From assembly GCA_014871385.1 (NCBI GenBank), contig CM026426.1, positions 92,366,426-92,430,425 on the forward strand: a stretch of DNA of 64,000 nt, written 5' to 3'. The DNA comes from Ceratodon purpureus (lineage: Eukaryota > Streptophyta > Bryopsida > Pseudoditrichales > Ditrichaceae). The position numbers were made by a program, and so were the translations under genes. Under the pieces are notes generated by a model, which searched no databases, was not told where the DNA came from, and saw only the letters and a list, made by a program, of their open reading frames with translations. This document shows positions 10,401 through 21,229 of this stretch, piece after piece. Positions within the stretch are counted from its first letter, which is position 1. Each line of letters begins with the position of its first letter.

Positions 10401-13400
10401 ATGCAATGGACAAACCCTTATTGGGTAACCGACCGGAGCTATGGTGAGTCGCAGGTGGCGGTGGTCGGAGAAGCGAGGTGTTCGGTGGAGAGTCGGTCGG
10501 GTTGGAAATCAATGGCGCTGCCCTGGGACTGCTGCAAAACGAGGAGCCGAGAGAGCTACAAGCTGCTTGGGCGGATACTAAAGCTGCAAACTGTGCGCCG
10601 CCAGCAGGGACCGATCCTTCAATGCTCCGAGCAGAGGCGCCGGCTGTTGGAAACTGCACTTGGTCTGAACTCCGAGATGAAGCCCAGCCGGTGACACCTA
10701 GGGCGATCGGGGACGAAAACTGGCGCACCCGACCACACTCTACCACTGGAAGACAGTTAGAGGGCGGGGACGTGGAAGGAAACCCTAATTCGTATAGAGA
10801 AGGGAAAGGGGATGTAGCTGGAGAGGGTGTAACTGAATTGGATGGGCTATGGAGCTTGCGGGGTAGGGGTATAGGGGGAAATGGAGAGGAGAGAGGAGTA
10901 GCAATGTCCATCGGTTCAACTGAAAAGCACCCGATTGTAGAAACAAGGGTCGGGCTGAGTGGAATGTCATTACTACTGGAATGGTTGTTTAGAGTACTAA
11001 TGGCGGGGCCGTGCGTAGAAGTGGGTTGACACGCAGAATCCGCCATTGTAAGTGTTGAAGGGTTGTTGGAGGAGAGTGATTGACCCGTGGCTGGTTTGTC
11101 TGTATGGGACTGTTGCGAGTCCCGAGTCGTTGGTGCAGTCTGTCTGTCGTTAGGGTTTGCAGTTGAGCCCTGTGGCAGTTGCTTGGGCCCGACAGTGACC
11201 AACTGGTCCTCTGAATAAAACCTGTATGGTTTCAGCTTATTAATGTTGACAATAATTGGGTTGGGTTCAAAATGCTCCTCAGTCACTAATAATGCAGTAT
11301 TGTTGGGGAGACGGTACTGAACACGGTAGGGCCCAAACCACCGGCTTTTAAATTTTCCAGCATGCTCTTTCTCGCCCTTCGGATACCACAGGACATGGTC
11401 CCCCACTTGAAAATCCTTCTGTCGGTAATGCTGTTGGCTCCACAGAGACCGGGTCCACTGTCGACTGCCAGACTGTTCCTGCGCTGCCAACCTGTGACTA
11501 TCAAGCTGTTCCAAGTCGGCTGTGCGAGCCTGCAAGACTCGAGTAGGGGTAAAATCGATCTCGCCATCAGTTCTGCGGGTAGGGACAGTATACTCAGTGG
11601 GCATAAGTGGGTGTAGCCCGTATACCAACTGAAAGGGGGTGTATCCAGTGGTGACTTTAAACGCTGTCCTATAAGAGAGTAAGGCAGTAGGTAAATGCTC
11701 GTCCCAGTCGGTTCTGTTGTCACTGACGAGTTTGGTAAGCAGCCGACCCAAAACCTTGTTAGTCGATTCTGCTTGTCCATTGCCCTGTGGGTAGTAAGTC
11801 GTGGATGTCCGGTGTTGTAGGAGAAAATGCTGTACCAGGTACTCAATGGCTTCGTTGATGAAGTGAGTACCCTGGTCACTGACCAGAGTCAAAGGACAGC
11901 CATAGCGAGTCAGGATATTCTCATACAGAAACTTAGCAGTGACAGCCGCCGTATTCGTGCGGAGGGCCCTAGCTTCCACCCACTTTGTCGCATAGTCGGT
12001 TGCGACTAGAATGTACCTGTTACCCGTCCTGGCTGCTGCTGGCTTGATGGGCCCCACAAAATCCAAGCCCCACTTCATGAACGGCTCCGCAGGTAAGCTG
12101 GTGACTAATTGGGCTAGTCCTGTGTTGGCCAATCCTCCGACCCGTTGGCACTTGTCACAGGCCCTGCAATACTCTGAAACATCTTTATGGAGGGTCGGCC
12201 ACCAGTATCCAGCATCCAGAATTTTCCGGGAGGTGATATCCTGGGAGAAGTGGCCACCGGCGCAGCCATCATGCATCTCCCTCATCACTGTATCAGCTTG
12301 AACAGGGTCTAAAACCCGTCTTAGTACCAAATCCTGCCCCTTCTTATGTAACACTCCCTCCAGTAAAGTATAAGGAAGGGCCCGCAACAGTAACTTCCGC
12401 TTCTCATCCTTAGACAGAGTGGCAGACGGCTCTCCAGTACGCAAGTAATCCCGAATGTCCTGCAACCACTCAGGGGATACGTAAAATAGGCCAGCATCAG
12501 GCAGTTGGTCGGGGACTCCGGTAGGAGGCTCGCCGTTGGGAAGTCGGCTGAGTAAGTCGGCTGCGCCATGCGTCCGACCGGGCTTGTACACCACTGTGAA
12601 ATCATACTCCTGAAATAACAAAAGCCATCGGGCAATCCGTCCAGACACTTGAGGCTTGTTAACCAAATACACAAGAGCCATATGATCTACATAAAAAACC
12701 ACCTTGTTTCCCAAAAGATAATGACGATATTTTGTAAGAGCATAAACCATAGCCAGGGCTTCCTTTTCTGTGGTGGTATAATTCTTTTCAGCAGAATTAA
12801 GCAATCTAGAAGCATAGGAGATCGGCTGGTCACACTTCCCTGTCTGGTTCTGAGCCAGCATAGCCCCGACGGCTATGTCAGAGGCATCTGTATGGACATG
12901 AAACTCCAAATCCCAGCGGGGGGCAACCAGGATTGGTGCCTTAGTATATCTGTCCTTGATCTCCAACCATGCAGCTTCACACTTGTCCATCCACACAAAC
13001 TCTTCGGATTTTCGCATCAGTTTGGTTATTGGCTCCATAATGTGAGCATAGAATTTAATGTAAATTCTGTTGAACTGTGCAAATCCGTTGAAAACCTGTA
13101 CGTCGGCTCCGTGCTGTGGTCGGGGCATCTCCTGAATAACTTCAATCTTCTTAGGGTCTGGCATCTTGCCTACCTTAGAAACCACATGGCCTAGTATAAT
13201 GCCAGAGGTGACCAGGAATACACACTTCTCTGGATTTAAACTGATGCCATACTGTCTGCACTTCTCGAAACATAGGCGCAGTTTCTGTAAATGGTCGGCT
13301 AGGTCGCTGTACACTGTGAAGTCATCAAGGAATAGCTTCATAAATCGCCCCAAGTATTCCTTGAACGCTTTGTTCACAGCCCTCTGATAAGTCGGCGGTG

Positions 13401-16400
13401 CATTAGTCAGGCCGAAAGGCATGACCACCCAGACAAAGGCGCCCCATTCCGTGATGAAGGCAGTCTTATGCCTATCCTCAGGAGCAATCGAAATCTGATA
13501 GTAACCAGACCGACCATCCAGGAAGGAGTACATCTCATAACCTGCCACAGCATCTAACACCTCTTCAGTAAACGGTAGAGGGTAAGGGTCCTTTTTTGTA
13601 GCAGCATTTAATTTTCTGTAGTCAATACAAATCCTTAATTGACCATTTTTTTTAGGAACAACAACAATGGGTGAAAGCCAGGTTGCTTCCTCGACTGGTA
13701 TGATGAACCCTGCTGCCAACAGCTTGTCAATATCCTGTTTGACAATGCTAGCATAGTTCGGATTCATCCTGTAACGGGCCTGATGAATAGGCGGAATGTC
13801 TTTCTCCAGCACAATCCGGTGCTGAGCTACCGATGGAGGTATGCCCTTCAAATCCTTGTATGTCCAGGCAAACACATCTGTATACTCCCTCAACAGGTCC
13901 TCAGCTGCCTTAGCCATGGCTGGCTCCAATTGAGCTCCAATCTTCAAGATCTTGGGAGACTCCTCAGTGCCCACATTGATCTTGCGTAACTGCTCCTCTT
14001 CAGTCAGGTTCCATGCTGCCACCTTCATATCCCCTAGCTTGTCTCTTACAGGTGTTTCATCCACCGGCATGTCACCCTCCGTGAAGGTGTAAAAGTGTTC
14101 TGGGTAAGTGGCAGAATCCGGAACTGGTGTAGGTACCTTCGCTAAGTCGGCGGTGCCCAAGTCGGCTCTTATGTCGGCTGTGGTACAGTCGGCTTTGCGA
14201 AGGTCGGCTGGGGGTCGGTTAATCCCGTTGTTAAGTGGAAGACACAAACCCTCCGGTAGTGTAATAGTCCCCACTGCGAATATATCCTCTTCTGTCCTCA
14301 AAAACCGATCCTCCTCCTCATCCGTCAGCCCTTCAGCTAAATTGTAACATACCAGTACTTCTGGCAGCTTGGGCAGGGGGCCTTTTCGTTGGTTGATAGA
14401 TATCGTCTTGACTGTGCCGTTGCCCCGGATAGTAACCAGTTTGTTTCCCCAATCATGTGTAACCTTTGCATCTATGAGCCAAGGACGGCCCAGTAGCATG
14501 CTGTAGGCTTCGTTGACCTCCTTGTTCCTGATAACAGTCAGACTGATGTTGTACGGAATACCATGGATATGAATCCGGACATTCCTTATCAACCCCACTG
14601 GCTCCACCACGGCCTGATCAGCCATACGCAATCGATAAGGTGCTGGTGACGGCTCCTTCAACCCCAACCGAATTCTCTCCTCCTCAGTAATTAGGTTGAC
14701 TCCAGACCCTCCATCCAGAAGTACGTTATCCAATGTTAACTGCCCCACCTGCACAGAAATGACCGGAAGGCCTCGATCAATATCTACTGCACCAACAACC
14801 AGGTTAGGGGGTACCGATGATCCATGGGGATTCTGGATATCCACTGGTGTTGTTGTAGGCTGTGTCTTTGTTGAAATCTGCTGATGCTGAACCGGCTCAA
14901 ATGACAGTCTATGTTGTCTCTGAGTATTGGGAAATACTTTCGCTCTGACATACTCAGTAAGGTTGGGGGCCACTTCGAGCAGTTCTCCCAAGGACACAGT
15001 AATGGGTGTCTGTAAAATCTGTCTGCTCACAGTCTTAACGGCTGTTGAAGGCTGGGAAGTAGTCGGCTCTGTCGAAGTCCCAGTCGGCACCAGCTTGGGT
15101 GTCTCCTGCAAGCAGTCCGCATCAGGAAACCCTGCCCAGTCACTATCTAGTACTGGTCCATCTGTAACTGTGGATGTAGAGTTGTCCACATTTGCTTTTT
15201 GAAGCTCCTCTTCCTTTTGCTGTGCCAACTCATTCTCCCGATTAATCTCCTCAGTTAAAGCAATGAATTCTTTCCGGAGCCGTTCCTCCTTCTCCCAGTC
15301 TGCCTGAGTCTTGGGCAGTCGTGGTTCTGGCTCTTTCAGTTCCTTATCTTCCAGTGGAAGTCCGGCTCGCACCCTAGCCGCCCTGGTTAGTATAGTGGCC
15401 ACTTGAGGGTTATCCAACTCCTGCAACTCCACACTGTTGACACCCACAGAGTTAGTTCCTAGCTTTTCAGCAGCCAACATTTGCTGAAACTTTAGACGTA
15501 AATGGCAATTACGCATCTGATGGTCAGTGCCCAAACACAAGAAGCACCCATCAATCCTGCCAGCTCCGCTGTTTTGATATCCTCCAGGTCTACTGTTGAA
15601 CTGTCTTCCTGAGCCACTAGTCGGCTGTGTAGCCGATACTTCGTGAACTCCTACAGTCGGCTTCCCATCTGCCCTGGGTAGCCTGTTGTTTGGGTTATCT
15701 GGGTTCACGAAGCAGTATTTGTCTTCATGCCCAAATTTCTTGCATACCGTGCAGAACCTGCGGTTGACTGTCTCCACCTGATCTGCCTGGGCGTTTGCAG
15801 TACTCGCCCGACTATTAGTCGGCTCTGTCCTCTTGGCCTGAAAGTATAACTTCTTCCCCGAAGCATCAATACAATTAGTCTCACAGCGCCTAGCCAACTC
15901 CTTTAGTTCGGTAAGGGTGTTTGCTGTAGACCCACTGGTAGTCACCTTCAAGTAATCAAGCAAACCTGCCCTGAAATATGTAAGCTTGAACCCTTCTCCC
16001 ACTTCTGTCTGCAGGCACTTGATCAACTTCATAAAACGTTCATAGTAATCTTGTACCTTCTCTCCCTCACCCTGTTTGAAGGTCCTGAGAGTCATGTAGA
16101 CCTGCTCATCTGAATCCTGCTCTCGATATCGCAGTTTGAAAGCTTCCTTAGCCTCTTCCCATGTGCAGTAAAGATGGTGATCCAGCCAATCATCAAACCA
16201 TCTCTGGGCTTTATCCACCAGAGTCGTCCCGAACAGTGTGATAATCACTTGTTCATCAGTTTCCCCATTGAACCAGGCACATTTATCGAAGTAGCGGAGA
16301 TGGGCATCTGGATCACTACCTTCCTTGTAGGCTCTGTACGGCAACTGCTTCCGTTGAGTACTGACAGGGGGTCGAGGAGGCGCAGAGGTGAAGTCGGTTG

Positions 16401-17862
16401 TGCGGGCTGTGGGTACAGCAGGAGGTCGCACGACTGATGTCACTGTGGGATACCTCGGAGGTTGTGGAGTAGGTGCAGTACTGTGAGGGCCTCCGGGGAC
16501 AGTAGCTGGGCCGTAGCCTGCTGGGGCAGAGGATGAGGTGTGAACTGTAGGTCTCCCCCCATAAATCACTTCAGGGACGGATTCCCCAAAAGTGGGTTCT
16601 GCTATTCTGACAGGGATCTCTGTATGCTGAGTCGGCTGGGCAGAGTGATAGGTGTCGCCTGTAAGGTGATCCACATACGCAAGCGGTCGATGGACTGCCG
16701 AGGGAGCTGCAGTTGGAAGGGGTCCAGGTGTCTTTCTATCCTCTGGCACCTCCGAAGTTGGGTCGGCTAAGTAGGGGGTCCTGACCGGAATCCCTTCAGT
16801 CTGTTCCTGTTCGCGCTCCCGTCTCTGTTCCTCCCATAGATCGTGCAGCTGCGCTAGCTCCTGCCTTTCCCTTTCCACCCTTTGTTGCTCTCGTTGCTGT
16901 GCCGCTAACTGCTGAGTGGCTAACCTCTGAGCTGTCTCCTGGACCCGTCGGTTGAACTCAAGCTCCCATGCAGTCTGAGACGGTTCTGGCGGCCACTGTG
17001 GCTCAGTATGCCAGTGATGCAACGACGCCTCGCCCGAGGGTGCAGCCTGCTGTAAAGCTTCCAATTGCTGGAGGTATTTACCTGGATCAGGCCTGCCGTG
17101 AGTGTGGGTCGTAGAAATCTGTCTAGCTCTCTCTCTTCTAGCTTGTAAGTCGGCTTTGAATGCTTCCACAGCTCGCCTGTCCTCCTCTTCTTGCTCCCAC
17201 TCAGCCCGGAGTCTGAATTCGTCCAGAAAATGAACATTCCTGCTGGGTCCACCTTCTGTGGGATTTGCAAGTCCCTGTTCCTGGACTGATCGACTCTTGG
17301 TCTCTTCCAGCTTCTGCTTCAAACTCTGAAAAGCAGCAGGTAAGGTTTCCGGGGTTTGTGGCAGGTGTCCAGGAGAGACTGGTCGGCTGCGCCCCCGAGT
17401 GGGCTCTGTGCCCGCGTCGGCTCTGCCAGTGACTGTACTGGGCCACTGGGTTGGTTCTGCGAAGACCTCCTGCGTCTGTCTGCGTTCTTCTCTGAAAGTG
17501 TTGTAATCATCTGCAGCAGTGGAAAAATCCCTCCTGAATGATGATGTCCTCTTCATGTCTTGATACTTCCAGGGTGTACTAGTTGGGTCAGGCTGGCGGC
17601 TCAGCCTATCCCCTTTTTCGAACTGTGTCTCCCCTCCAAATCTGCTCTCTCTGGTTCTGCCATCTGATGATGACAGGTCGTTTTCCACCTCCATGTCAAT
17701 GAGTTCTCCTACCTGCTTAGCCGCACTGCCCTGTGAGCTAAGTCGGCCATGTCCTTCCGCTGGAGTTGGCTCTGTCGCCCGTTCATCCCGTTGCATGTAG
17801 CGTCTGAATCGTTCCCTGGCCTGCCTTTCTGCTCGCAGGTCATTTTGGTCCCCCTCCTCCAT
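7468..17862 (-). CDS. Element 1 Gag-Pol-accessory polyprotein, 3,464 codons
   Basis: One frame from ATG 17862. In order: a charged, Gln/Glu/Arg-rich N-terminal region (about 1-470); retrotransposon Gag core (about 500-640); two CX2CX4HX4C zinc knuckles (near 705 and 773); aspartic protease with DGGSGVN (near 1049); reverse transcriptase with FLDDF (near 1508); RNase H; integrase with HHCC finger and DDE core (LDFVGP near 1931, catalytic Glu near 2028); then about 1,300 further residues. That tail is a Pro/Ser/Thr-rich stretch (about 2250-2740), a conserved domain beginning [10 protein letters not shown] (near 2746), another disordered stretch and a terminal coiled coil (about 3270-3464). Plant Ty3 polyproteins are usually about half this size. 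No chromodomain. The long tail is presumably released by proteolysis, which is inference. Confidence 0.92.
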   Translation of the reverse strand: MEEGDQNDLRAERQARERFRRYMQRDERATEPTPAEGHGRLSSQGSAAKQVGELIDMEVENDLSSSDGRTRESRFGGETQFEKGDRLSRQPDPTSTPWKYQDMKRTSSFRRDFSTAADDYNTFREERRQTQEVFAEPTQWPSTVTGRADAGTEPTRGRSRPVSPGHLPQTPETLPAAFQSLKQKLEETKSRSVQEQGLANPTEGGPSRNVHFLDEFRLRAEWEQEEEDRRAVEAFKADLQARRERARQISTTHTHGRPDPGKYLQQLEALQQAAPSGEASLHHWHTEPQWPPEPSQTAWELEFNRRVQETAQRLATQQLAAQQREQQRVERERQELAQLHDLWEEQRREREQEQTEGIPVRTPYLADPTSEVPEDRKTPGPLPTAAPSAVHRPLAYVDHLTGDTYHSAQPTQHTEIPVRIAEPTFGESVPEVIYGGRPTVHTSSSAPAGYGPATVPGGPHSTAPTPQPPRYPTVTSVVRPPAVPTARTTDFTSAPPRPPVSTQRKQLPYRAYKEGSDPDAHLRYFDKCAWFNGETDEQVIITLFGTTLVDKAQRWFDDWLDHHLYCTWEEAKEAFKLRYREQDSDEQVYMTLRTFKQGEGEKVQDYYERFMKLIKCLQTEVGEGFKLTYFRAGLLDYLKVTTSGSTANTLTELKELARRCETNCIDASGKKLYFQAKRTEPTNSRASTANAQADQVETVNRRFCTVCKKFGHEDKYCFVNPDNPNNRLPRADGKPTVGVHEVSATQPTSGSGRQFNSRPGGYQNSGAGRIDGCFLCLGTDHQMRNCHLRLKFQQMLAAEKLGTNSVGVNSVELQELDNPQVATILTRAARVRAGLPLEDKELKEPEPRLPKTQADWEKEERLRKEFIALTEEINRENELAQQKEEELQKANVDNSTSTVTDGPVLDSDWAGFPDADCLQETPKLVPTGTSTEPTTSQPSTAVKTVSRQILQTPITVSLGELLEVAPNLTEYVRAKVFPNTQRQHRLSFEPVQHQQISTKTQPTTTPVDIQNPHGSSVPPNLVVGAVDIDRGLPVISVQVGQLTLDNVLLDGGSGVNLITEEERIRLGLKEPSPAPYRLRMADQAVVEPVGLIRNVRIHIHGIPYNISLTVIRNKEVNEAYSMLLGRPWLIDAKVTHDWGNKLVTIRGNGTVKTISINQRKGPLPKLPEVLVCYNLAEGLTDEEEDRFLRTEEDIFAVGTITLPEGLCLPLNNGINRPPADLRKADCTTADIRADLGTADLAKVPTPVPDSATYPEHFYTFTEGDMPVDETPVRDKLGDMKVAAWNLTEEEQLRKINVGTEESPKILKIGAQLEPAMAKAAEDLLREYTDVFAWTYKDLKGIPPSVAQHRIVLEKDIPPIHQARYRMNPNYASIVKQDIDKLLAAGFIIPVEEATWLSPIVVVPKKNGQLRICIDYRKLNAATKKDPYPLPFTEEVLDAVAGYEMYSFLDGRSGYYQISIAPEDRHKTAFITEWGAFVWVVMPFGLTNAPPTYQRAVNKAFKEYLGRFMKLFLDDFTVYSDLADHLQKLRLCFEKCRQYGISLNPEKCVFLVTSGIILGHVVSKVGKMPDPKKIEVIQEMPRPQHGADVQVFNGFAQFNRIYIKFYAHIMEPITKLMRKSEEFVWMDKCEAAWLEIKDRYTKAPILVAPRWDLEFHVHTDASDIAVGAMLAQNQTGKCDQPISYASRLLNSAEKNYTTTEKEALAMVYALTKYRHYLLGNKVVFYVDHMALVYLVNKPQVSGRIARWLLLFQEYDFTVVYKPGRTHGAADLLSRLPNGEPPTGVPDQLPDAGLFYVSPEWLQDIRDYLRTGEPSATLSKDEKRKLLLRALPYTLLEGVLHKKGQDLVLRRVLDPVQADTVMREMHDGCAGGHFSQDITSRKILDAGYWWPTLHKDVSEYCRACDKCQRVGGLANTGLAQLVTSLPAEPFMKWGLDFVGPIKPAAARTGNRYILVATDYATKWVEARALRTNTAAVTAKFLYENILTRYGCPLTLVSDQGTHFINEAIEYLVQHFLLQHRTSTTYYPQGNGQAESTNKVLGRLLTKLVSDNRTDWDEHLPTALLSYRTAFKVTTGYTPFQLVYGLHPLMPTEYTVPTRRTDGEIDFTPTRVLQARTADLEQLDSHRLAAQEQSGSRQWTRSLWSQQHYRQKDFQVGDHVLWYPKGEKEHAGKFKSRWFGPYRVQYRLPNNTALLVTEEHFEPNPIIVNINKLKPYRFYSEDQLVTVGPKQLPQGSTANPNDRQTAPTTRDSQQSHTDKPATGQSLSSNNPSTLTMADSACQPTSTHGPAISTLNNHSSSNDIPLSPTLVSTIGCFSVEPMDIATPLSSPFPPIPLPRKLHSPSNSVTPSPATSPFPSLYELGFPSTSPPSNCLPVVECGRVRQFSSPIALGVTGWASSRSSDQVQFPTAGASARSIEGSVPAGGAQFAALVSAQAACSSLGSSFCSSPRAAPLISNPTDSPPNTSLLRPPPPATHHSSGRLPNKGLSIASSCSPSIAAGSFQFAPPPARPVPGIASVFPSSWSGLLAAVKSEFAATSALARVPDPPPPASTDSPTEFQFHHSVRVSCSPQHPAGSLTSVEPALNRHTPCVTNWAPGFDLSPASQARSIQSDLLDFPPHCSQAPSVRCDAIPDRAFPAPAKPRHQYRRRRRGRLGTLERYFARGILPTPDSHESMEAPGPSQPQPTADTPRSMEEHAEPPLSPTAAIVTAPPTATTPPPSQDQRRGTKRKLTPVDGRIPKRIQVPRNTNRRWDVVFEPYTHWTPWIEMGDEDWAAQTSLEVFYHFQWPEPRTELLLDFIEGFEYTQPTKGTRRPASELGGPIRSMVRGKPVEITTYVIRAALGFEAGRDMTGRKQVTGYQLRYSQYGLEEEDWKHDGNRATALHPDYQVRTQAIGDAIGFKQRLLFVSNDLMDHICAAEAAGAQDQRFDWSQFVLTNLRRHLVYIHSQAPGKRRLRGAPVMDAILSYWFPEQEQVIEPRHVSSSIDTADGSHEGPPTSAPSHPPQVGSALRAQTSGDRLAATITDSVDPQPTTPTSARSHEGSSDVGRPSKRLRRIGQPGAPVDLTTTPDVFPSPDPLTAGASPSCRYPLRSRTPLIRYVVPSSDSEPPLVAVRTVAPTRQVPVMVCSSSCTSSASAEPPQPPSEPSISPAQLPMDEPSVGLAPNTLPVSTGTSHPQLSRAIIVWRPNPFFSRLTQPEAPTTAADPSSSCQRQSAAPPTQPPPRPLSPPPPPTRTTRHNATGPSGGPPDDSPDSLGVSLHPVPEFNILLNNLNALATVLVRTRTAARQLEATRQMTATRATELESQLTALTSQAADLTTRLQSAESTRDNLRRENSELRHTVEALQSELTAKPPQSTQPPASTRRLELEHRINARLLQADHLLIENQRLRTELATLTLPPRELSRVVRDYAATKQYDLTTALTAHRADYERQQRWLMRFEDRDPTFEPWLEDEEPTCAEPTSPSPTA
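17607..17619 (-). other. Extra polypurine-tract copy a
   Basis: TATCCCCTTTTTC on the + strand (GAAAAAGGGGATA in element orientation) is an exact 13-base match to the polypurine tract beside the 3' LTR. This copy lies inside the N-terminal coding region. Confidence 0.75.
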
Positions 17863-18105
17863 GGATGTTGGTTGTTGACTGTTGAGTTGTTCTGCTGCTT
17901 GTATGGTGCTACTTGCCTCTGCTGTTGACTGATTGCACTTCTCCCTTCACAGTCAGTCGACTGTTCACTGTCCTGAGTCTTCCTGCCAATACAACACTCA
18001 CAGACCGCAGCCCCCTAGCTGTGTGGCCCGGTTAGTAGTACCATCTTTTTCCTTACTGAAAATTTTTACTGAACATGTTCTGGGGTATACTTCCCAGCTG
18101 TTTGC

Positions 18106-18118
18106 TATCCCCTTTTTC
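18106..18118 (-). other. Extra polypurine-tract copy b
   Basis: Exact 13-base match to the 3' polypurine tract word (GAAAAAGGGGATA in element orientation), lying in the untranslated leader. Confidence 0.75.
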
Positions 18119-18409
18119 GCAGTGTATTATCTCCTACGGATTTTTAATCCTGTGGTTAACTGTCCTTACAGTTTTACCTAAAACACAATTCAATTGCAGA
18201 CTCAAGTACTCCACACTATCCTTCAGTCTGTCCAGGTCCCAACTTCGAGATCCGCAAGGCTGACTGAGGTGCCAATCGATATACCCTAATTCAAAATTCA
18301 AATTCCTTAACAGCAATTTTTCTGGATCTGTAACTTTGAATCTAAAATACTAGGGTTACAGTGACTTACCTTCACCTCCTCTCCCGTGATGAGGTTGCAG
18401 ATCAGCCTG

Positions 18410-18422
18410 TATCCCCTTTTTC
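18410..18422 (-). other. Extra polypurine-tract copy c
   Basis: Third internal exact match to the 13-base polypurine tract word, also in the leader. It shares flanking wording (CAGCCT before, CTGTG after, on the + strand) with copy a. Confidence 0.75.
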
Positions 18423-18879
18423 GATCTGTGAACTGCCCTCAGTTCACTGTGGTGGGTGATGAAAATTCTGCCTCAAAAAAATGTCGCAGCACCTACGCCC
18501 TCCAGTCTGCAACAGGTCCGCTCTGCTGTCACTGCGCTCTGGACGTGTGCTGGTCTGCCTCTGTAACTGCACCAGTGCCTCCACCTTGGAAACACCTGAG
18601 TACTTGTTGTCCTCTGTCTACTGCCCCAGTGATGTTGAGTGAAAACACCAAAGATTCTGCCAGTGCTGATGGTGCAGCCTGCCCCCAATGCAGACACTTG
18701 CAGTGACTCCCAACACCCAATCAAAAACTGTGCAGTCTGTGAACTTGAGAATGAACAACGATCAGCACTACTAGGAAGTCGTAACAGCTCCTGCTGCACC
18801 CCTGCAGCCCTAATGAGTGTACTTTCTAACCCTTCTAGTGTGTGGACAGCCCCCAAACAGCAGGAGATTCACATGGAAC

Positions 18880-18900
18880 GAACTAGAGCATGGTCGCCAA
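18880..18900 (-). other. Element 1 primer-binding-site-like sequence
   Basis: Directly inside the 5' LTR the element-orientation sequence reads TTGGCGACCATGCTCTAG. The TGGCGAC beginning resembles sites for arginine-type tRNAs whose 3' end is GTCGCCA, but I cannot match the rest to a tRNA I know, so the primer is not assigned. Confidence 0.5.
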
Positions 18901-19323
18901 TGGTAAAGGGAGGATTTCCCATAAAACCCTAACCTTCACAACCCATCAAAACCCTACAAAAACCCAACTAGCAATGGTGCTGAAACACTCATTCAATGCT
19001 GGAAACACTCAAAAGAAGTGGAAAAGTGAGTCAAAACTGTATAAAGAGGGTCAAATCTGCCCCAAAATCATGGTACAGTAGCTCATAAAGTCTCCTCAAT
19101 CTCTCCTAACTCTGAGTGCACTAGTGAGGAATGGCCCAAGAAACCCTAAAATCTGCCTTAAGAACCAAGCAGAAATCATCCAGTCGGCTACGACAGAGTT
19201 CATCCAGTCGGCTGCGACAGAGTTCATCCAGCCGACTGGATGACTGTCGGAGCCAGGGATGAAAAACTGCGAAAAAGGCTACTGAAACTGAGGGAGGGAA
19301 GATTGAGAAATCTCCGGTTAACA
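18901..19323 (-). repeat. Element 1, 5' LTR
   Basis: 423 bp, identical by eye to 6861-7283. In element orientation it would hold the promoter. I see no clear TATA box on the minus strand. It has three copies of AGCCGAC/GTCGGCT (19183-19189, 19207-19213, 19230-19236), each containing GCCGAC, the core of the plant DRE/CRT element bound by DREB/CBF factors. Confidence 0.95.
19203..19240. repeat. 12-bp inverted repeat (hairpin) in 5' LTR
   Basis: Second copy of the LTR hairpin: arms at 19203-19214 and 19229-19240, perfect complements with a 14-base loop. Confidence 0.9.
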
Positions 19324-19328
19324 GAGTT
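19324..19328. repeat. Target site duplication of Element 1, right
   Basis: GAGTT directly follows the right LTR and matches 6856-6860. Confidence 0.95.
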
Positions 19329-19418
19329 CCACATGAATATGTCAGGCTCCACGCTTGAGCCCTTGATGTGATTGTGAATCCGCTCTCCATCTTCCAGGCT
19401 CTTTAACTTTACACACAC
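19324..19418 (-). pseudogene. PPR protein, exon 2 (cut by Element 1)
   Basis: The exon encodes VCVKLKSLEDGERIHNHIKG and SSVEPDIFMWNS, the linker between two PPR motifs. The splice acceptor is GTGTGCAG just before it. It ends at the target duplication, and the same frame resumes at 6860 with NSLISMYAKCG, which shows that Element 1 landed inside a single exon and not in an intron. Confidence 0.85.
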
Positions 19419-19533
19419 CTGCACACCGAAACAGTCACCCTGTCATATTCACATGGAAAAAGAATATTCTAACCAAGCATACATCCATTCCATCGTAAAG
19501 ATCGACCGAAAATCTCAAGAGAGTGCTCCTCAC
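19419..19533 (-). other. PPR gene intron (115 bp)
   Basis: GTGAGG donor after CTCTTTTGCAG and a TGCAG acceptor; the frame is kept across it (SALLQ, then VCVKLK). Introns are common in the moss DYW-type PPR genes. Confidence 0.75.
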
Positions 19534-19674
19534 CTGCAAAAGAGCGGAATAGGTCTGCCGGTGAATCCGAATGCGAGGATCGTCCACACGATCAAGCACT
19601 TGCATTGCCTCCCTCAATTGTCCTGCCTTGCTCAACCTATTGAGAACAACATTCGCCCTCTGCGTGTCCTTCAT
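19534..19674 (-). pseudogene. PPR protein, exon 1 with start codon
   Basis: The exon starts at ATG 19674 (MKDTQRANVVLNRLSKAGQL) and ends SALLQ; an in-frame TGA 24 bases upstream supports this start. The wording is very close to what I remember of the N-terminus of a Physcomitrium DYW-type PPR protein (PPR_79-like, a mitochondrial or plastid editing factor). The gene is functionally interrupted because 12.46 kb of Element 1 separates its exon 2 from the next repeats. Confidence 0.85.
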
Positions 19675-20290
19675 CTCACCAACCTCAAATCCTCTTCAAC
19701 TCGAGAAGCTTCCACTCGACGATGTGCCAAACTCACGACACACTGCTTCCCCCGATTGACATGGCATCGACCATGGCAACGACCATTCCCGCAAAAATCC
19801 CCCGTAGCTCCTGCATAACTCAGAATTCCCCAAATTTTAAAAAAGCACAAACTCCCCAAAATTTGCAAAACGACAAATTCCCCAAATCAGAAAACCTTCC
19901 CCAGAAACAAAACCCTCCCCATAAATTACAAACCCTAAAACGGTACACAAAAAAGATGATATCTAACCTGATGCCAATTTGGCGACCAAAAATTCCAGCT
20001 CTGGCCAACGCCCTCGGCAACCTCGACCTCCCCATCTCGGGATGCTGGCACCTGAATGATCCAGTGTATAGAATCATCACCATAACCATGATGAACATGC
20101 AACACGTGAACAAACAACCCAGTGCAGGATACCCACTTGGATTGTGGAATTAAAGAACAGAGAGACTGGAAAGTGGGTTAGTGAGGAAGTGGCTACCTTA
20201 AGCATAGTGCGATGGGTGGGATTCTGGTCCGTCTGGAATTATATCCTCCATCACCTGCAACGGTGACGCCATCGCCATCGCCATCGAGAA
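19675..20290 (-). promoter_or_regulatory. PPR gene 5' leader and promoter region
   Basis: A plausible leader intron runs from donor GTTAGATAT (19967) to acceptor TTATGCAG (ending 19811). Upstream on the minus strand a 28-codon frame starts MAMAMASPLQVMED at 20281; it is out of the PPR frame and may be an upstream frame or chance. The 14-bp minisatellite begins immediately beyond this, so any promoter must lie in this short stretch or in the satellite. Confidence 0.35.
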
Positions 20291-21229
20291 GCGAAGAAAC
20301 TTGGGCTTAAACCCTTGGACTTGGGCTCGAAGACACGGGTAGAAGACTTGGACTTGGGTTTGAAGACTTGGACATAGGCTTAAACCCTTGGACTTGGGCT
20401 CAACAAACATGGGCTCGAAGACTTGGGTTCGAATACTTGGGCTTGAAGACTTGGGCTTGAAGACTTGGGCTTGAAGACTTGGACTTGAAGACTTGGGCGT
20501 GAAGACTTGGGCGTGAAGACTTGGGTTTGGGCTTAAACCCTTGGACTTGGGCTCTAAAACTTGGGCTCGAAGGCTTGGGCTCGAAGACTTGGGATTAACA
20601 ACTTGGGCTCAAAGACTTGGGCTTAACGACTTGGGCTCAAAGACTTGGGCTTGACAACTTAGGCTCGAAGACTTGGCTTGAGGACTTGGGCTCGAAGACT
20701 TGGGCTTGAAGACTTGAGCTTGAAGACATGGGCTTGGAGACTTGGGTTTGGGCTTAAACCCTTCCACTTGGGCTCGAAGACTTGGGCTCAAAGACTTGGA
20801 CTTGACGACTTAAGCTCGGAAACTAGGGCTTAATGACTTCGGCTCGAAGACTTGGGCTTGAAGACTTGGGCTTCACGACTTGGACTTGAAGACTTGGGTT
20901 TGGGCTTAAACCGTTAGACTTGGACTCGAAGACTTCGGCTCGAAGACTTGGGCTCGAAGACTTGGGCTTGAAGACTTGAGCTTGATGACTTGGGCTCGAA
21001 GACTTCGGCTCGAAGACTTGGGCTTGAAGACTTGAGCTTGATGACTTGGGCTCGAAGACTATGGCATCAAGACTTGGACTTCAAGACTTCAGTTTGGGTT
21101 TAAACCCTAGGACTTGCCCTCGAAGACTTGGGCTCAAAATTTTGGACTCCAAGACTTGGGCTTGACGACTTCGACTTGAAGACTTGGACTTGAAGACTTG
21201 GGTTGATGACTTCGACTTCAAGACTTGGG

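Larger units (their letters stand above)
17863..18900 (-). other. Element 1 leader between 5' LTR and start codon
   Basis: About 1.04 kb without a convincing frame. It holds two exact copies of the polypurine-tract word (18106-18118 and 18410-18422) and ends at the primer-binding-site-like sequence. Packaging and dimerisation signals would be expected in this part of the genomic RNA, but I cannot point to one. Confidence 0.7.
6861..19323 (-). mobile_element. Element 1: whole-looking Ty3/gypsy retrotransposon
   Basis: The element is 12,463 bp with 423-bp LTRs that appear identical base for base, TG...CA ends, a five-base target duplication (GAGTT), a primer-binding-site-like sequence, a polypurine tract and one long minus-strand frame for Gag, protease, reverse transcriptase, RNase H and integrase plus a long C-terminal extension. 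The RT motif FLDDF, the protease DGGSG and the absence of a chromodomain place it near the plant Tat/Athila branch of Ty3/gypsy. Identical LTRs mean a very recent insertion. It looks whole; I see no breaks. It sits inside a PPR exon in the same transcriptional direction as that gene. Confidence 0.95.

Noticed and set aside
8429-11029. Plus-strand frames across Element 1
   Set aside because: Antisense shadows of the long minus-strand frame, with no recognisable motif.
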